This document shows positions 17,556-26,233 of a DNA stretch of 64,000 nucleotides, piece by piece. Each line of letters opens with the position of its first letter. Positions within the stretch are counted from its first letter, which is position 1. The stretch covers positions 1 to 64,000 of the forward strand of contig JBATUR010000020.1 in NCBI GenBank assembly GCA_049671305.1. The letters run 5' to 3'. The notes beneath the pieces were generated by a model. It searched no databases. It was not told the origin of the DNA and worked only from the letters and a program-made list of their open reading frames with translations. This stretch comes from CADCTM01 sp049671305. GTDB lineage: Bacteria > Cyanobacteriota > Cyanobacteriia > Cyanobacteriales > Coleofasciculaceae. The translations under genes were made by a program, and so were the position numbers.

Positions 17556-18131
17556 ATGAATGCATTAACTGTTAATTTCAACTCGATTATTAAACTGACA
17601 GATGAGCAATTTTTTCAGTTATGTCAGGATAATGAAACTTTAAGATTTGAACGCCATGCTACAGGGGAATTAATTATTATGCCACCAGCAGGGGGAGAAA
17701 CTGGAAACCGTAATGCTGGACTAACAGCGCAATTATGGATGTGGAATGAAATAAGTAAACTGGGTAAAGTTTTTGATTCCTCAACAGGCTTTAAACTTCT
17801 TAATGGTGCAGATCGTTCTCCTGATGCTTCTTGGGTAAAATTGTCACGTTGGGATGCTCTTACTCCTGAGCAACAAAAGAAATTTCCTCCTCTTTGTCCT
17901 GATTTTGTGGTTGAATTACTTTCTCTGAGTGATAGTTTGAAAGTGACTCAGGAGAAAATGCAGGAGTATATGAATAATGGTACTCGTTTAGGTTGGTTAA
18001 TTAATCGGAAAACTCGGCAAGTAGAAATTTATCGCCAAGGGCAAGATGTTGAGGTATTAAAAAATCCAGTTAGTTTATCGGGTGAAGAGGTATTATCTGG
18101 TTTTGTACTAAATCTTGAGTCTATTTGGTGA
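17556..18131 (+). CDS. Uma2 family (DUF820) PD-(D/E)XK nuclease-like protein
   Basis: This 191-residue protein has the DUF820 pattern: GELIIMPPAGGETGNRNAG, SPDASWVKLSRWD, PDFVVELLSLSD and GTRLGWLINRKTRQVEIYR. The fold is that of PD-(D/E)XK nucleases; conserved Asp and Glu in the PDASW and VVEL strands fit the metal site. Cyanobacteria carry many copies, with unknown targets. A second, divergent member is at 39261. It stands between the chlH terminator and the end of the converging kinase gene. Confidence 0.85.
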   Translation: MNALTVNFNSIIKLTDEQFFQLCQDNETLRFERHATGELIIMPPAGGETGNRNAGLTAQLWMWNEISKLGKVFDSSTGFKLLNGADRSPDASWVKLSRWDALTPEQQKKFPPLCPDFVVELLSLSDSLKVTQEKMQEYMNNGTRLGWLINRKTRQVEIYRQGQDVEVLKNPVSLSGEEVLSGFVLNLESIW

Positions 18132-18198
18132 TAGTGATACGCAAGCGGTTGATGATCATTGCTTTCTCAACTAATACATATAGATATCGTATATTTTG

Positions 18199-19611
18199 TC
18201 AACTTTTTTGCCTAGACAAACGCTCTAGAAAATCTGATATCTCTGCCAATAACCAGTCTTTCTCTGGTATTGTTACTTTAGTAGCAAAGGTGTGCTTATG
18301 TTCTTTTTCCCAGATAACAGGAGTATGGTTTGACTCTCCTTTAATTCGCCAGATATCTGCCATATTTCCTTGCACTTCACCACCAAAACAAAGACACTTC
18401 CAGCCAACACGGAAAGATGATGAGTCAATCTCTAGGTAGCTGCTACCCAAGAACGCATATACTAAATCCCACAGCATAAACAAACTTACCAGACACATCA
18501 GGAGCAAGAAGACTAAATATGGTATTAATGCTATCAAAAGTTGTAGTTGACCTGTCATAATCACTACTACTATTGGTATTAGTATTATTGGTATGAAAAA
18601 GATCAGGAGCGGTGTAAAGCCAAACACAATTGAGACGAACAAAACCCATATGCCAATACCATTCCTTTGCTCCCTTATAGGGGGAATTTTCACAACCAAA
18701 CGTCTGCTATTTTTGTTCAATAAAATGCGACTACCTTTGGGTTGCCGACCAGTTGCTAGAGGTTGATTTAGAGGTGGTTGTTTACTAAAATCGGGAAGAG
18801 GTTGCGGAGTTTGTAAACCTTTCAAGGCTTCTGCTGCCGTCTTAAAACGATCTTCCGCCGCAGGTTCGAGCATTTTCTCTAACCAGTTAGCAAACTCAGG
18901 AGAAATTTGCACTCGTTCACGAAAATTAATCTTCATGCGACACTGAGGCAAATCAGCAGGTGCTCGATGAGTCAGCAAAAATAATATTGTTGCCCCCAAA
19001 GCATATAAATCCGAGGCAAAAAAGACTTGTCCGCGAAACTGCTCCGGTGGCATATAACCCAAAGTGCCGACAAAAGTTCCACCTCGAATTAGAGTCTGGC
19101 GGTAGTCATCTTGCACGGCTCCAAAATCGACTAAATACACCCCACCATCAGAACGTCGAATAATATTTTGTGGCTTAATGTCTCGGTGAATTACTGATGG
19201 ATTCAAGTGATGCAGATAGTCGAGAATTTTCAGAACTTGAGCGGCAATTTTCTTAATTTCAGCTTCATCGCCATGCCAACCTTTCTTAACCAAATCTGCT
19301 AAAGATTCCCCAACCACTAGTTCTTGAACTAAGTAAAACTGATGGTCTTCGGCTGTATCTTCATGAAAGTAATCGAGATACTTAGGAATAGCTGGATGGT
19401 TAAGAGTTTCCAGGACTCTAGCTTCTCGTTCAAATAAGTCCAAACTCTTCCAATCAGTAAGTTGGCTTAGAGACAAAGCTTTGATGGCAACTCGTTGATA
19501 ATTGGTCAAATCTTCGGCTTCATAAGTTGTGCCAAAAGCTCCTTGACCCAGTGGGGCAACAATGCGGTAACGTTGGGCAATTATATCGTTTTGCTGGTGT
19601 AATGTTTCCAT
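18199..19611 (-). CDS. Serine/threonine protein kinase with C-terminal membrane segments
   Basis: This 470-residue protein has a kinase domain at about residues 14-270: glycine loop GQGAFGTTYEA, VAIKAL with the ATP Lys, HRDIKPQN catalytic loop, DFGAV, and GTLGYMPPEQF. A Pro-rich linker leads to hydrophobic stretches at about 320-395. A small soluble end follows with KDWLLAEISDFLERL. It is likely anchored in the cytoplasmic membrane with the kinase inside. It lies 43 bases after the related gene at 19655 in the same direction, so the two form a tandem duplicate pair. Confidence 0.9.
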   Translation of the reverse strand: METLHQQNDIIAQRYRIVAPLGQGAFGTTYEAEDLTNYQRVAIKALSLSQLTDWKSLDLFEREARVLETLNHPAIPKYLDYFHEDTAEDHQFYLVQELVVGESLADLVKKGWHGDEAEIKKIAAQVLKILDYLHHLNPSVIHRDIKPQNIIRRSDGGVYLVDFGAVQDDYRQTLIRGGTFVGTLGYMPPEQFRGQVFFASDLYALGATILFLLTHRAPADLPQCRMKINFRERVQISPEFANWLEKMLEPAAEDRFKTAAEALKGLQTPQPLPDFSKQPPLNQPLATGRQPKGSRILLNKNSRRLVVKIPPIREQRNGIGIWVLFVSIVFGFTPLLIFFIPIILIPIVVVIMTGQLQLLIALIPYLVFLLLMCLVSLFMLWDLVYAFLGSSYLEIDSSSFRVGWKCLCFGGEVQGNMADIWRIKGESNHTPVIWEKEHKHTFATKVTIPEKDWLLAEISDFLERLSRQKS

Positions 19612-19654
19612 AGCTGGTTAATGTGATGACTTGCAAAGATTCTGGCTACTGCTG

Positions 19655-20974
19655 TTACCGCTTCCCATAACGTAGTTGTAGTAAGAAATCTGATACTTCC
19701 GAAACTAACCACTGATCATCATCCTTATTTCCTACCGACAAGCGGTGCTGGTGTACTCCCTCCCAGAAGATAATACAGGATATTGTTGAATTTTTTGTTT
19801 TAATATCCACTCGCTCAATTCGTTCAATATCTGCCGTCTTTCCTATAGTTCGACCAGTGGTAAACTTCCAAATCATCCACTGTATTCGGAAGTTTTGTTT
19901 GTCAATTTCTAGGCGAACATGAATGGCAAATTTCCACAAACAGGTAAAACAGAAAAATAGACAAAATAACAAGATTGTGGTTGCAAACTGATATGTTATA
20001 CTGACAAACAAGCAGAAGAAAAATCCCATCCATGCGTACCCTTCTCCACGAGGGAGAATTTCCACTAACAGATGTTGATCGCTTTTTTTAACGCGAAACC
20101 TCTTTGGTGGTTTGTATTTTGACTGAGTTGGTAATGGCAAATAAGAGGTCGTGTTTTTATTCTTTCCTAACGCCTTAAGAGCAATTTTTGCTGATTCAAA
20201 TCTGTCTTCTACAGCGGGTTCTAGCATTTCCTCCAACCAGTCTGCAAACTCAGGCAAAACTTTCACGTAACGGCGGAAATCAATTTTCATCCGACGTATG
20301 GGAAGTTCATCAGGCGATTTTTTGGTCAGCAAAAATAGCAATGTCGCTGCCAAACTATACAAATCTGATGCAGGTTGTACGCTTCCACTAAACTGCTCTT
20401 GCGGCACATAACCCAAAGTCCCGACAAAAGTTCCACCACGAGTCAGGGTATTGCGATAAACTTCTTGTACCGACCCAAAATCTACCAAAAATACTCGACC
20501 ATCAGGACAGCGGATGATATTTTGCGGCTTGATGTCGCGGTGAATTACGGGTGGAGTCAGTTGGTGCAGGTAATTGAGGATCTCCAAAACTTGCACCGCT
20601 ATTTGCTTGACTTCTGACTCGTTGGGATGCCAACCTTTCTCCACCAAGTCAGCTAATGAATCACCGCTTACCAATTCTCGGACTAGATAAAAGCTACGGT
20701 TATCGGCGGTTTCAAGGGGGAAGTAGTCGAGGTATTTGGGAATTGCTGGATGTTCCAAATTAGCGAGAACTCTAGCTTCCCGTTCAAACAATTCTAACAC
20801 CTTCCATTCCCTAATTTGGCGTAATGACAAAGCTTTGATGGCAACTCGTTGATAGTTGGTTAAATCTTCCGCTTCGTAGGTTGTTCCCATGCCACCTTGA
20901 CCTAAAGGTGCGACAATCCGATAGCGATCGCTAATAACATCATCTGGTTGATATTGTGTGTCCATATTTTCCAA
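19655..20974 (-). CDS. Serine/threonine protein kinase, tandem paralogue
   Basis: This 439-residue protein has the same architecture as its neighbour at 18199: GQGGMGTTYEA, VAIKAL, HRDIKPQN, DFGSVQ, GTLGYVPQEQF, then one or two membrane segments at about 318-352 and the same end domain (QWLVSEVSDFLLQL). The kinase halves are close, while the membrane parts differ more, suggesting different sensing. Start may be ATG 20974 or the in-frame ATG at 20965. It probably leads a two-gene operon. Confidence 0.9.
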   Translation of the reverse strand: MENMDTQYQPDDVISDRYRIVAPLGQGGMGTTYEAEDLTNYQRVAIKALSLRQIREWKVLELFEREARVLANLEHPAIPKYLDYFPLETADNRSFYLVRELVSGDSLADLVEKGWHPNESEVKQIAVQVLEILNYLHQLTPPVIHRDIKPQNIIRCPDGRVFLVDFGSVQEVYRNTLTRGGTFVGTLGYVPQEQFSGSVQPASDLYSLAATLLFLLTKKSPDELPIRRMKIDFRRYVKVLPEFADWLEEMLEPAVEDRFESAKIALKALGKNKNTTSYLPLPTQSKYKPPKRFRVKKSDQHLLVEILPRGEGYAWMGFFFCLFVSITYQFATTILLFCLFFCFTCLWKFAIHVRLEIDKQNFRIQWMIWKFTTGRTIGKTADIERIERVDIKTKNSTISCIIFWEGVHQHRLSVGNKDDDQWLVSEVSDFLLQLRYGKR

Positions 20975-21113
20975 TCACCATAGCTTGCAGTTAAGCGATC
21001 GTGTCGCATCCTAAAGCATCATCGCTCTTGTGCAATTCTTTCCTCTATTTTATTGGGAAATGTCTGAATTTATAATTGATTAGATATGCTAGAAATAAAC
21101 ATTCACAAACGCC

Positions 21114-22484
21114 ATGAAATCTGTAACTGATGCCAAGCAAATAGAATTGTTTCCATCTTTTAAACCAACTAATCTAGTATTTGGTCAATCTAAATTTACA
21201 TTTATAGACTTATTTGCAGGCATCGGCGGCTTTAGAATTCCCCTGGAAGAGTTAGGGGGAAAGTGTTTAGGATACTCAGAAATCGACAAAGAAGCTATTA
21301 AAATTTATCAAAAGAATTTTATTAGTTATATAAACTCTCAAGAACAATATCTAGGAGATATTACCAAGCTGCATAAGCTGCCTTCCGAAATAGATTTAAT
21401 TACAGGCGGAGTCCCTTGTCAACCTTGGTCTATTGCCGGGAAATTACAAGGTTTAGACGACCCAAGAGGTCAGTTATGGAATGATGTTTTTAGAGTAGTA
21501 AAAGCCAACCAACCTAAAGGATTTATCTTTGAGAATGTTAAAGGTTTAACAGAACCAAGAAATCAAGGAAGCTTGGAATATATTATTGATAATTTAATAC
21601 GCTGTGGTTATAAAGTAAAATTTCAAGTATTAAATTCTTATGATTTTGGATTACCTCAAGATAGAGATAGAGTCTTTATAGTTGGCATCAGAAATGATTT
21701 AGAAAACAGTCAATACTTTTCGTTTCCTAAGCCTTTAGATAAACAACCAAAATTATATGATGTAATTCCTGATCTTAAAGTTAGTAATTTTACGAAAAAG
21801 AAATTTTGTACAGATATTTTGTTTGATGGTAAAGTACCCGCTTCTAGAGGTAGATTTCAGAAGATAGATGAATTGAATGATTTCTTTTTGTTTGCTGATA
21901 TCAGAGACGGACATACTACTATTCATTCTTGGGACTTAATTAAGACAACAGTTAGGGAAAAGTTGATTTGTCAAATTATCCTAAAAAATAGAAGAAAGAA
22001 GATTTATGGACCCAAAGATGGTAATCCTCTCAGTTTTGATCTTTTAGAAAAATTGTTTGATAACTTGAAGATAGAGGAAATTGAAACTTTAGTATTTAAA
22101 CAAATTCTGCGTTATGTTGAAGGAATAGGATATGAATTTGTTAATTCTAAAATTTCTTCAGGCATTAATGGGGTTTCTAAGATATTCTTACCTCATGCGG
22201 ATGTGATTGCAACTTTAACAGCGACTGGTACAAGAGATTTTATTGCAACAAAATCAATAGAATGTCAAGAACCATTAGCTTACAAGCAGACGTTTATTAA
22301 AGAAATATATAAAAAGAAAAAATTCAAACCGCTAACTGCTCAAGATTATGCAAGATTGCAAGGATTTCCTGAATGGTTTCAGATTGCAGAGAATAATACT
22401 ACGGCAAAGCATCAATTTGGTAATGCTGTTTCAGTTCCAGTTGTGTATCATTTAGCCGAAGCGTTGTTAAAGGTAATTTTGTAA
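21114..22484 (+). CDS. DNA (cytosine-5) methyltransferase of a restriction-modification system
   Basis: This 456-residue protein has the m5C motifs in order: I (FIDLFAGIGGFRI), IV (GGVPCQPWSIAGK, with the catalytic Cys), VI (FENVKGL), VIII (QDRDRVFIVG), IX (RLQGFPEWF) and X (HQFGNAVSVPV). The stretch between VIII and IX, about 190 residues, is the target recognition region and is longer than usual. The endonuclease gene begins one base after the stop, so the two form an operon. It protects host DNA at the nuclease's site. The first 20 residues before motif I are variable. Confidence 0.93.
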   Translation: MKSVTDAKQIELFPSFKPTNLVFGQSKFTFIDLFAGIGGFRIPLEELGGKCLGYSEIDKEAIKIYQKNFISYINSQEQYLGDITKLHKLPSEIDLITGGVPCQPWSIAGKLQGLDDPRGQLWNDVFRVVKANQPKGFIFENVKGLTEPRNQGSLEYIIDNLIRCGYKVKFQVLNSYDFGLPQDRDRVFIVGIRNDLENSQYFSFPKPLDKQPKLYDVIPDLKVSNFTKKKFCTDILFDGKVPASRGRFQKIDELNDFFLFADIRDGHTTIHSWDLIKTTVREKLICQIILKNRRKKIYGPKDGNPLSFDLLEKLFDNLKIEEIETLVFKQILRYVEGIGYEFVNSKISSGINGVSKIFLPHADVIATLTATGTRDFIATKSIECQEPLAYKQTFIKEIYKKKKFKPLTAQDYARLQGFPEWFQIAENNTTAKHQFGNAVSVPVVYHLAEALLKVIL

Positions 22485-22485
22485 T

Positions 22486-23325
22486 ATGACTGCAATTAGT
22501 TCTCAAACTCGTACTGCAATTAAAGGTTATCTAGAAGGTTTTATTCAAGGGCTGATAGAGACTTATAAAGGACGGAAAATTATTAAGTCAAGTACCGCTG
22601 TAGAATATCTATCACGAATTTCACCTAATGGAGAATTAAAGCCGTTTCAAGCAGCACTTATTCCACCAGAATTAATCCGAATCAACCAGTTTGAACGTGG
22701 ATTAAGTACTAAATTAGGAAACTCTCTTGAGGAATGTGCGCGTTTAATTGCCCTTGAACATCATCAAGATGTGCGTCGAGGTTATGATGTTAGGGCAGAA
22801 GTTAGTGTCGTAGCTTTTGCCGAAGCTGAATGCCAGAAAGGACATTACGAATCTGCAATAAAAAACCAACTAGCTAAACCATCTCTTGAACAGATGATAA
22901 CAGCAGTATTAAATGCTAGACGTTTAGATGATTTAGAAACAAAGACTGTTCGTGCTGACCTTTATATTCTCACAAAAGATGGAACAGAGTTTTTATTTGA
23001 AATCAAATCTCCCAAACCTAATAAAGGACAATGTTTAGAAGTTTTACAGCGCCTATTGAGATTTCATTTGCTACGTGGTGCAAGCCGCCCTCAAATAAAT
23101 GCTTATTATGCTATGCCTTATAATCCCTACGGTGTTACAAATACTGTTTATCGATGGTCACAAGCTTTAAATTATTTACCATTTAAAGAGGCTGTTGTTG
23201 TTGGTGATGAGTTTTGGACTATTGTAGGCGGAGAAACGGCTTATGAGGAGTTATTGGAAATTTATCTAGAAGTTGGACGCGAGAAAGGTAAATATATGCT
23301 TGATGCTTTAGCTTTTGGATTTTAG
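22486..23325 (+). CDS. TdeIII-like type II restriction endonuclease
   Basis: This 279-residue protein matches my memory of the TdeIII endonuclease family, including GRKIIKSSTAVEYLSRISP and the catalytic segment RADLYILTKDGTEFLFEIKS. The Asp in RADLY and the Glu and Lys in FEIKS form the PD-(D/E)XK site. TdeIII itself is known to cut GGNCC; this relative may share that site, but the target cannot be read from the sequence. It follows its methyltransferase by one base. An uninterrupted frame suggests it is functional. Confidence 0.85.
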   Translation: MTAISSQTRTAIKGYLEGFIQGLIETYKGRKIIKSSTAVEYLSRISPNGELKPFQAALIPPELIRINQFERGLSTKLGNSLEECARLIALEHHQDVRRGYDVRAEVSVVAFAEAECQKGHYESAIKNQLAKPSLEQMITAVLNARRLDDLETKTVRADLYILTKDGTEFLFEIKSPKPNKGQCLEVLQRLLRFHLLRGASRPQINAYYAMPYNPYGVTNTVYRWSQALNYLPFKEAVVVGDEFWTIVGGETAYEELLEIYLEVGREKGKYMLDALAFGF

Positions 23326-23427
23326 ATGTAACTATCGCCTCTTATTTATATAAGTAACCGACTATAACTCATTATAAATCTAAATAGCAGATTATTTAAG
23401 GATACATGGAATTGTTTTCAGATGGAA

Positions 23428-24531
23428 TCAAGAAGAAGAAACATTTTTTGCTAAACTTCCAGATTTACTAGATTGTATTCCTGGTATTTGTAATTGAACA
23501 AACTCTGGTTCTAAAACCAACTCACCAATACTTTCATCCTCACTACCAACAAATATTTGCTCCTTCAACTGATTAGCAATTTCAGAAATCATCGGAATAC
23601 AAACCGAGTTTCCTACCTGCTTATAAGATTCTCCCAAACTCTCATGGATTTTAAAATCATCAGGAAAACCCATAATTTTATAACATTCTTTAACCGTTAA
23701 TTTACGAACAGCATTTTCTTGGCTGATATAAATAAAGAATCGTCCAGAGGTTTCTTGAGATGGTATTGTTGGATGTACACCTTCTACTGAATAAATTCTA
23801 TTTGGTTGATGATGAACCCTTGATAAATGATCAGTATTAGGTCTAACTCCTTTCTTCCAAATACTTTTATTATTTCGATATCCCACAAAAACTAATCCTG
23901 ATTTCTGTTGCGTAGGTTTATCTATTAAAGTATAACTTGTAGGGTCTAAGTATTCAAAATTACCTGACTGGCAAAGGAAGTTTTTTAATTTTGGTACAGG
24001 AGAAAATCTTCTCAGTTTTTTAAAGTTAAATTGTTTATGCTTGGTAGCAACAATAATAATCCTCTCCCGATTTTGTGGAACTCCAAAATCTTTAGAATTA
24101 AGCAATTGGTAACTAACTTTATATCCCAAGTCTTTTAAAGAATATAAAATTACCTCAAGGGTTTTGCCTTTGTCATGATGCATTAAATATTTGACATTTT
24201 CTAGTACAATAACTGAAGGACTTTTAGCCTCAATTATTTCAGAAACACGAAAAAACAATGTCCCTCGTGCATCTTGAAACCCTTGTCTTTTACCACATAT
24301 ACTAAAAGGCTGACAAGGAAATCCGGCTGTTAAAAGATCAAAGTCAGGAATACTATTAATATCTATTTCTGTAATATCGGTTGCAGGTTGTTCTGCGAAA
24401 TTATTAAAATAGACTTCCTGGCATTTGGGATTGATTTCACAGGAATACACGCATTCATACCCTATTTGTTCAAAGGCAATTCTAAAACCACCAATTCCAG
24501 CAAATAAGTCAATAAATTTTAGCTTTTTCAC
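23428..24531 (-). CDS. Second DNA (cytosine-5) methyltransferase, opposite strand
   Basis: This 367-residue protein has complete m5C motifs: KFIDLFAGIGGFRIAFEQIG, GFPCQPFSICGKRQGF, ENVKYLM, QNRERIIIVA, IMGFPDDFK and QVGNSVCIPM. It converges on the endonuclease gene, 102 bases apart. The target region is shorter than in the methyltransferase at 21114, so the two probably differ in specificity. It could be a second protector of the same system, methylating the other strand or a related site. It could also be a leftover from another system. Confidence 0.9.
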   Translation of the reverse strand: MKKLKFIDLFAGIGGFRIAFEQIGYECVYSCEINPKCQEVYFNNFAEQPATDITEIDINSIPDFDLLTAGFPCQPFSICGKRQGFQDARGTLFFRVSEIIEAKSPSVIVLENVKYLMHHDKGKTLEVILYSLKDLGYKVSYQLLNSKDFGVPQNRERIIIVATKHKQFNFKKLRRFSPVPKLKNFLCQSGNFEYLDPTSYTLIDKPTQQKSGLVFVGYRNNKSIWKKGVRPNTDHLSRVHHQPNRIYSVEGVHPTIPSQETSGRFFIYISQENAVRKLTVKECYKIMGFPDDFKIHESLGESYKQVGNSVCIPMISEIANQLKEQIFVGSEDESIGELVLEPEFVQLQIPGIQSSKSGSLAKNVSSS

Positions 24532-24598
24532 TCTATTTTGTCATCAAGTTTAGTTGTTTATTGTAAAACATTTCTGCACACTTCAACCCGCTTCTAAT

Positions 24599-25501
24599 TT
24601 AGCTGGCGCGCACTACCTCTAATTCCAAACTACATACAGATTTCAAAACATTAATACTAACATCAATTTGACTACATTGAGAAGCTAACTTTTCTACTAA
24701 AACAACACGTTGAATATCTTGATATATGTTACCTCCTAAATTTAATTGAGAAAGTGCAGATTGCAAGGGCGACATACTTGGATTAAAGGCAACATTCTCA
24801 GCATAACGTCCCGTATAAACTATGCCATTTGTTGTTAACAAAGCTACTCCACTATATCCTTTTGAATAAGGAGCATAACTTGTATTTGCCGCAGCTAGTG
24901 CAGTAAGTCTCACTGAATCATTACTACTTTCTTGCAATTGCAAATGATGCTGTTCGTATTGCATTAAACCACCTTCAATGCCTAAATCTTTTGGACTAAA
25001 AGGTTCCGGCAATAAATCAGTAAGTCTTCTAATTGAATTATTTGGCAATAAAATCTTTAAATCTGGGGCAGTTACTAATTCATTTAAAAATTGCCGACAA
25101 TAACCGCAAGGTAAATAATTAATTGCAATACTCGATAAACCAATTTCACCATTCAACCAAGCATTATTCACGGCTGCTTGCTCGGCATGAACACTCATAC
25201 TTAAAGCTTGACCAATAAATTCCAAATTAACGCCAAAATAAAGATTGCCGCTTGCTCCCCGACTAACTGCCCCTACCTTAAATTTAGAAATAGGTGGATG
25301 TGCATATAAACCAGCCAGCGGTAGCAAACTTACCATCAATTCTTCAACAGACTGCTGAAGAAAAGTTGTAATAATTTGGACATTTTCTGCTAAGATAACG
25401 CCTTTGAACTTATCTTTCTTACTATTGATGAGCGACAGCAACTTTTCTTGTGCATCAGGTGAAAAACTAAAAAGCGCTTGAGTGATTTCTTCAGGAGTCA
25501 C
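24599..25501 (-). CDS. cdd: Cytidine deaminase, two-domain type
   Basis: This 300-residue protein has the long E. coli-type Cdd plan. The catalytic domain holds HAEQAAVNNA (zinc His and proton-shuttling Glu) and PCGYCRQFL (two zinc Cys). A second, degenerate deaminase domain follows from about residue 190 (NTSYAPYSKGYSGVALLTTNG) and lacks those residues. It turns cytidine and deoxycytidine into uridines in pyrimidine salvage. Length is close to E. coli Cdd. It is read away from the HAD gene at 25543, with 41 bases between starts. Confidence 0.9.
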   Translation of the reverse strand: MTPEEITQALFSFSPDAQEKLLSLINSKKDKFKGVILAENVQIITTFLQQSVEELMVSLLPLAGLYAHPPISKFKVGAVSRGASGNLYFGVNLEFIGQALSMSVHAEQAAVNNAWLNGEIGLSSIAINYLPCGYCRQFLNELVTAPDLKILLPNNSIRRLTDLLPEPFSPKDLGIEGGLMQYEQHHLQLQESSNDSVRLTALAAANTSYAPYSKGYSGVALLTTNGIVYTGRYAENVAFNPSMSPLQSALSQLNLGGNIYQDIQRVVLVEKLASQCSQIDVSINVLKSVCSLELEVVRAS

Positions 25502-25542
25502 GGCATCAGATTGCTAAACGTATCAATTAGTATTTATAGCGT

Positions 25543-26232
25543 ATGAACAAAGGCTTAGACATGACAAACCAAATGATTTCCTATCCCTTTTCTGCCGTCT
25601 TATTTGACATGGATGGAGTTATTATTGATAATACTCCACTCCATCAATCGGTTTGGCAGGAATTTGCCCACTTGCACGGACTTAACCCCTCAAAAGATGT
25701 GATCCGGGCGACTAATGGGCGTCGTGCTGTTGATGTGGTATTGTCATTATTTGGTAGTATCCCTCACGCGCAAGTCGTCGAGTTAGCTGCAGCACGGGGT
25801 GTACTTTATCGTCAACGCCTTGCTACCACTGACATCCAGCCTGTTTCTGGGGTTAAGTCGTTTCTGGAAAAACTCGGTGCATTGGGTGTCCCACGTGTAC
25901 TCGCCACCAGTGCGCGTCCTGATAATGTTACCTTGGTACTTAATCGTTTGCAGTTGTTTAATTACTTTGAAAACATTGTTTCTGCCTCGGATGTCTGCAA
26001 TGGCAAACCAGATCCTGAAGTTTATTTAACAGCAGCAAGACGTGCTTTTGTTCAACCAGAAACTTGTTTAGTAATTGAAGATTCTCTACCGGGAATTGTA
26101 GCCGCCAAAGCTGCTGGTAGTTTCTGTTTAGGAATGACAACCAGCCAATCTGAGGAGAGTTTGAAACAAGTTGGGGCGGATTGGGTAGCGCCAGATTTTT
26201 GTAACCTACCCAATCAATTGCAAATTGCTTGA
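25543..26232 (+). CDS. HAD superfamily hydrolase, beta-phosphoglucomutase-like
   Basis: This 229-residue protein has the HAD motifs: VLFDMDGVIID (nucleophile Asp and second Asp), a Ser/Thr in VLATSARP, and IEDSLPGIVAAKAAG with the Lys at NGKPDPEVYL. The helical cap between residues 30 and 95 (HQSVWQEFAHLHGL) is the phosphoglucomutase-like C1 type. Candidates are beta-phosphoglucomutase or a sugar-phosphate phosphatase; motifs do not decide. Starts at 25543 or the in-frame ATG at 25561 are both possible. Its stop is one base from the stop of the converging SPL-like gene. Confidence 0.85.
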   Translation: MNKGLDMTNQMISYPFSAVLFDMDGVIIDNTPLHQSVWQEFAHLHGLNPSKDVIRATNGRRAVDVVLSLFGSIPHAQVVELAAARGVLYRQRLATTDIQPVSGVKSFLEKLGALGVPRVLATSARPDNVTLVLNRLQLFNYFENIVSASDVCNGKPDPEVYLTAARRAFVQPETCLVIEDSLPGIVAAKAAGSFCLGMTTSQSEESLKQVGADWVAPDFCNLPNQLQIA

Positions 26233-26233
26233 A

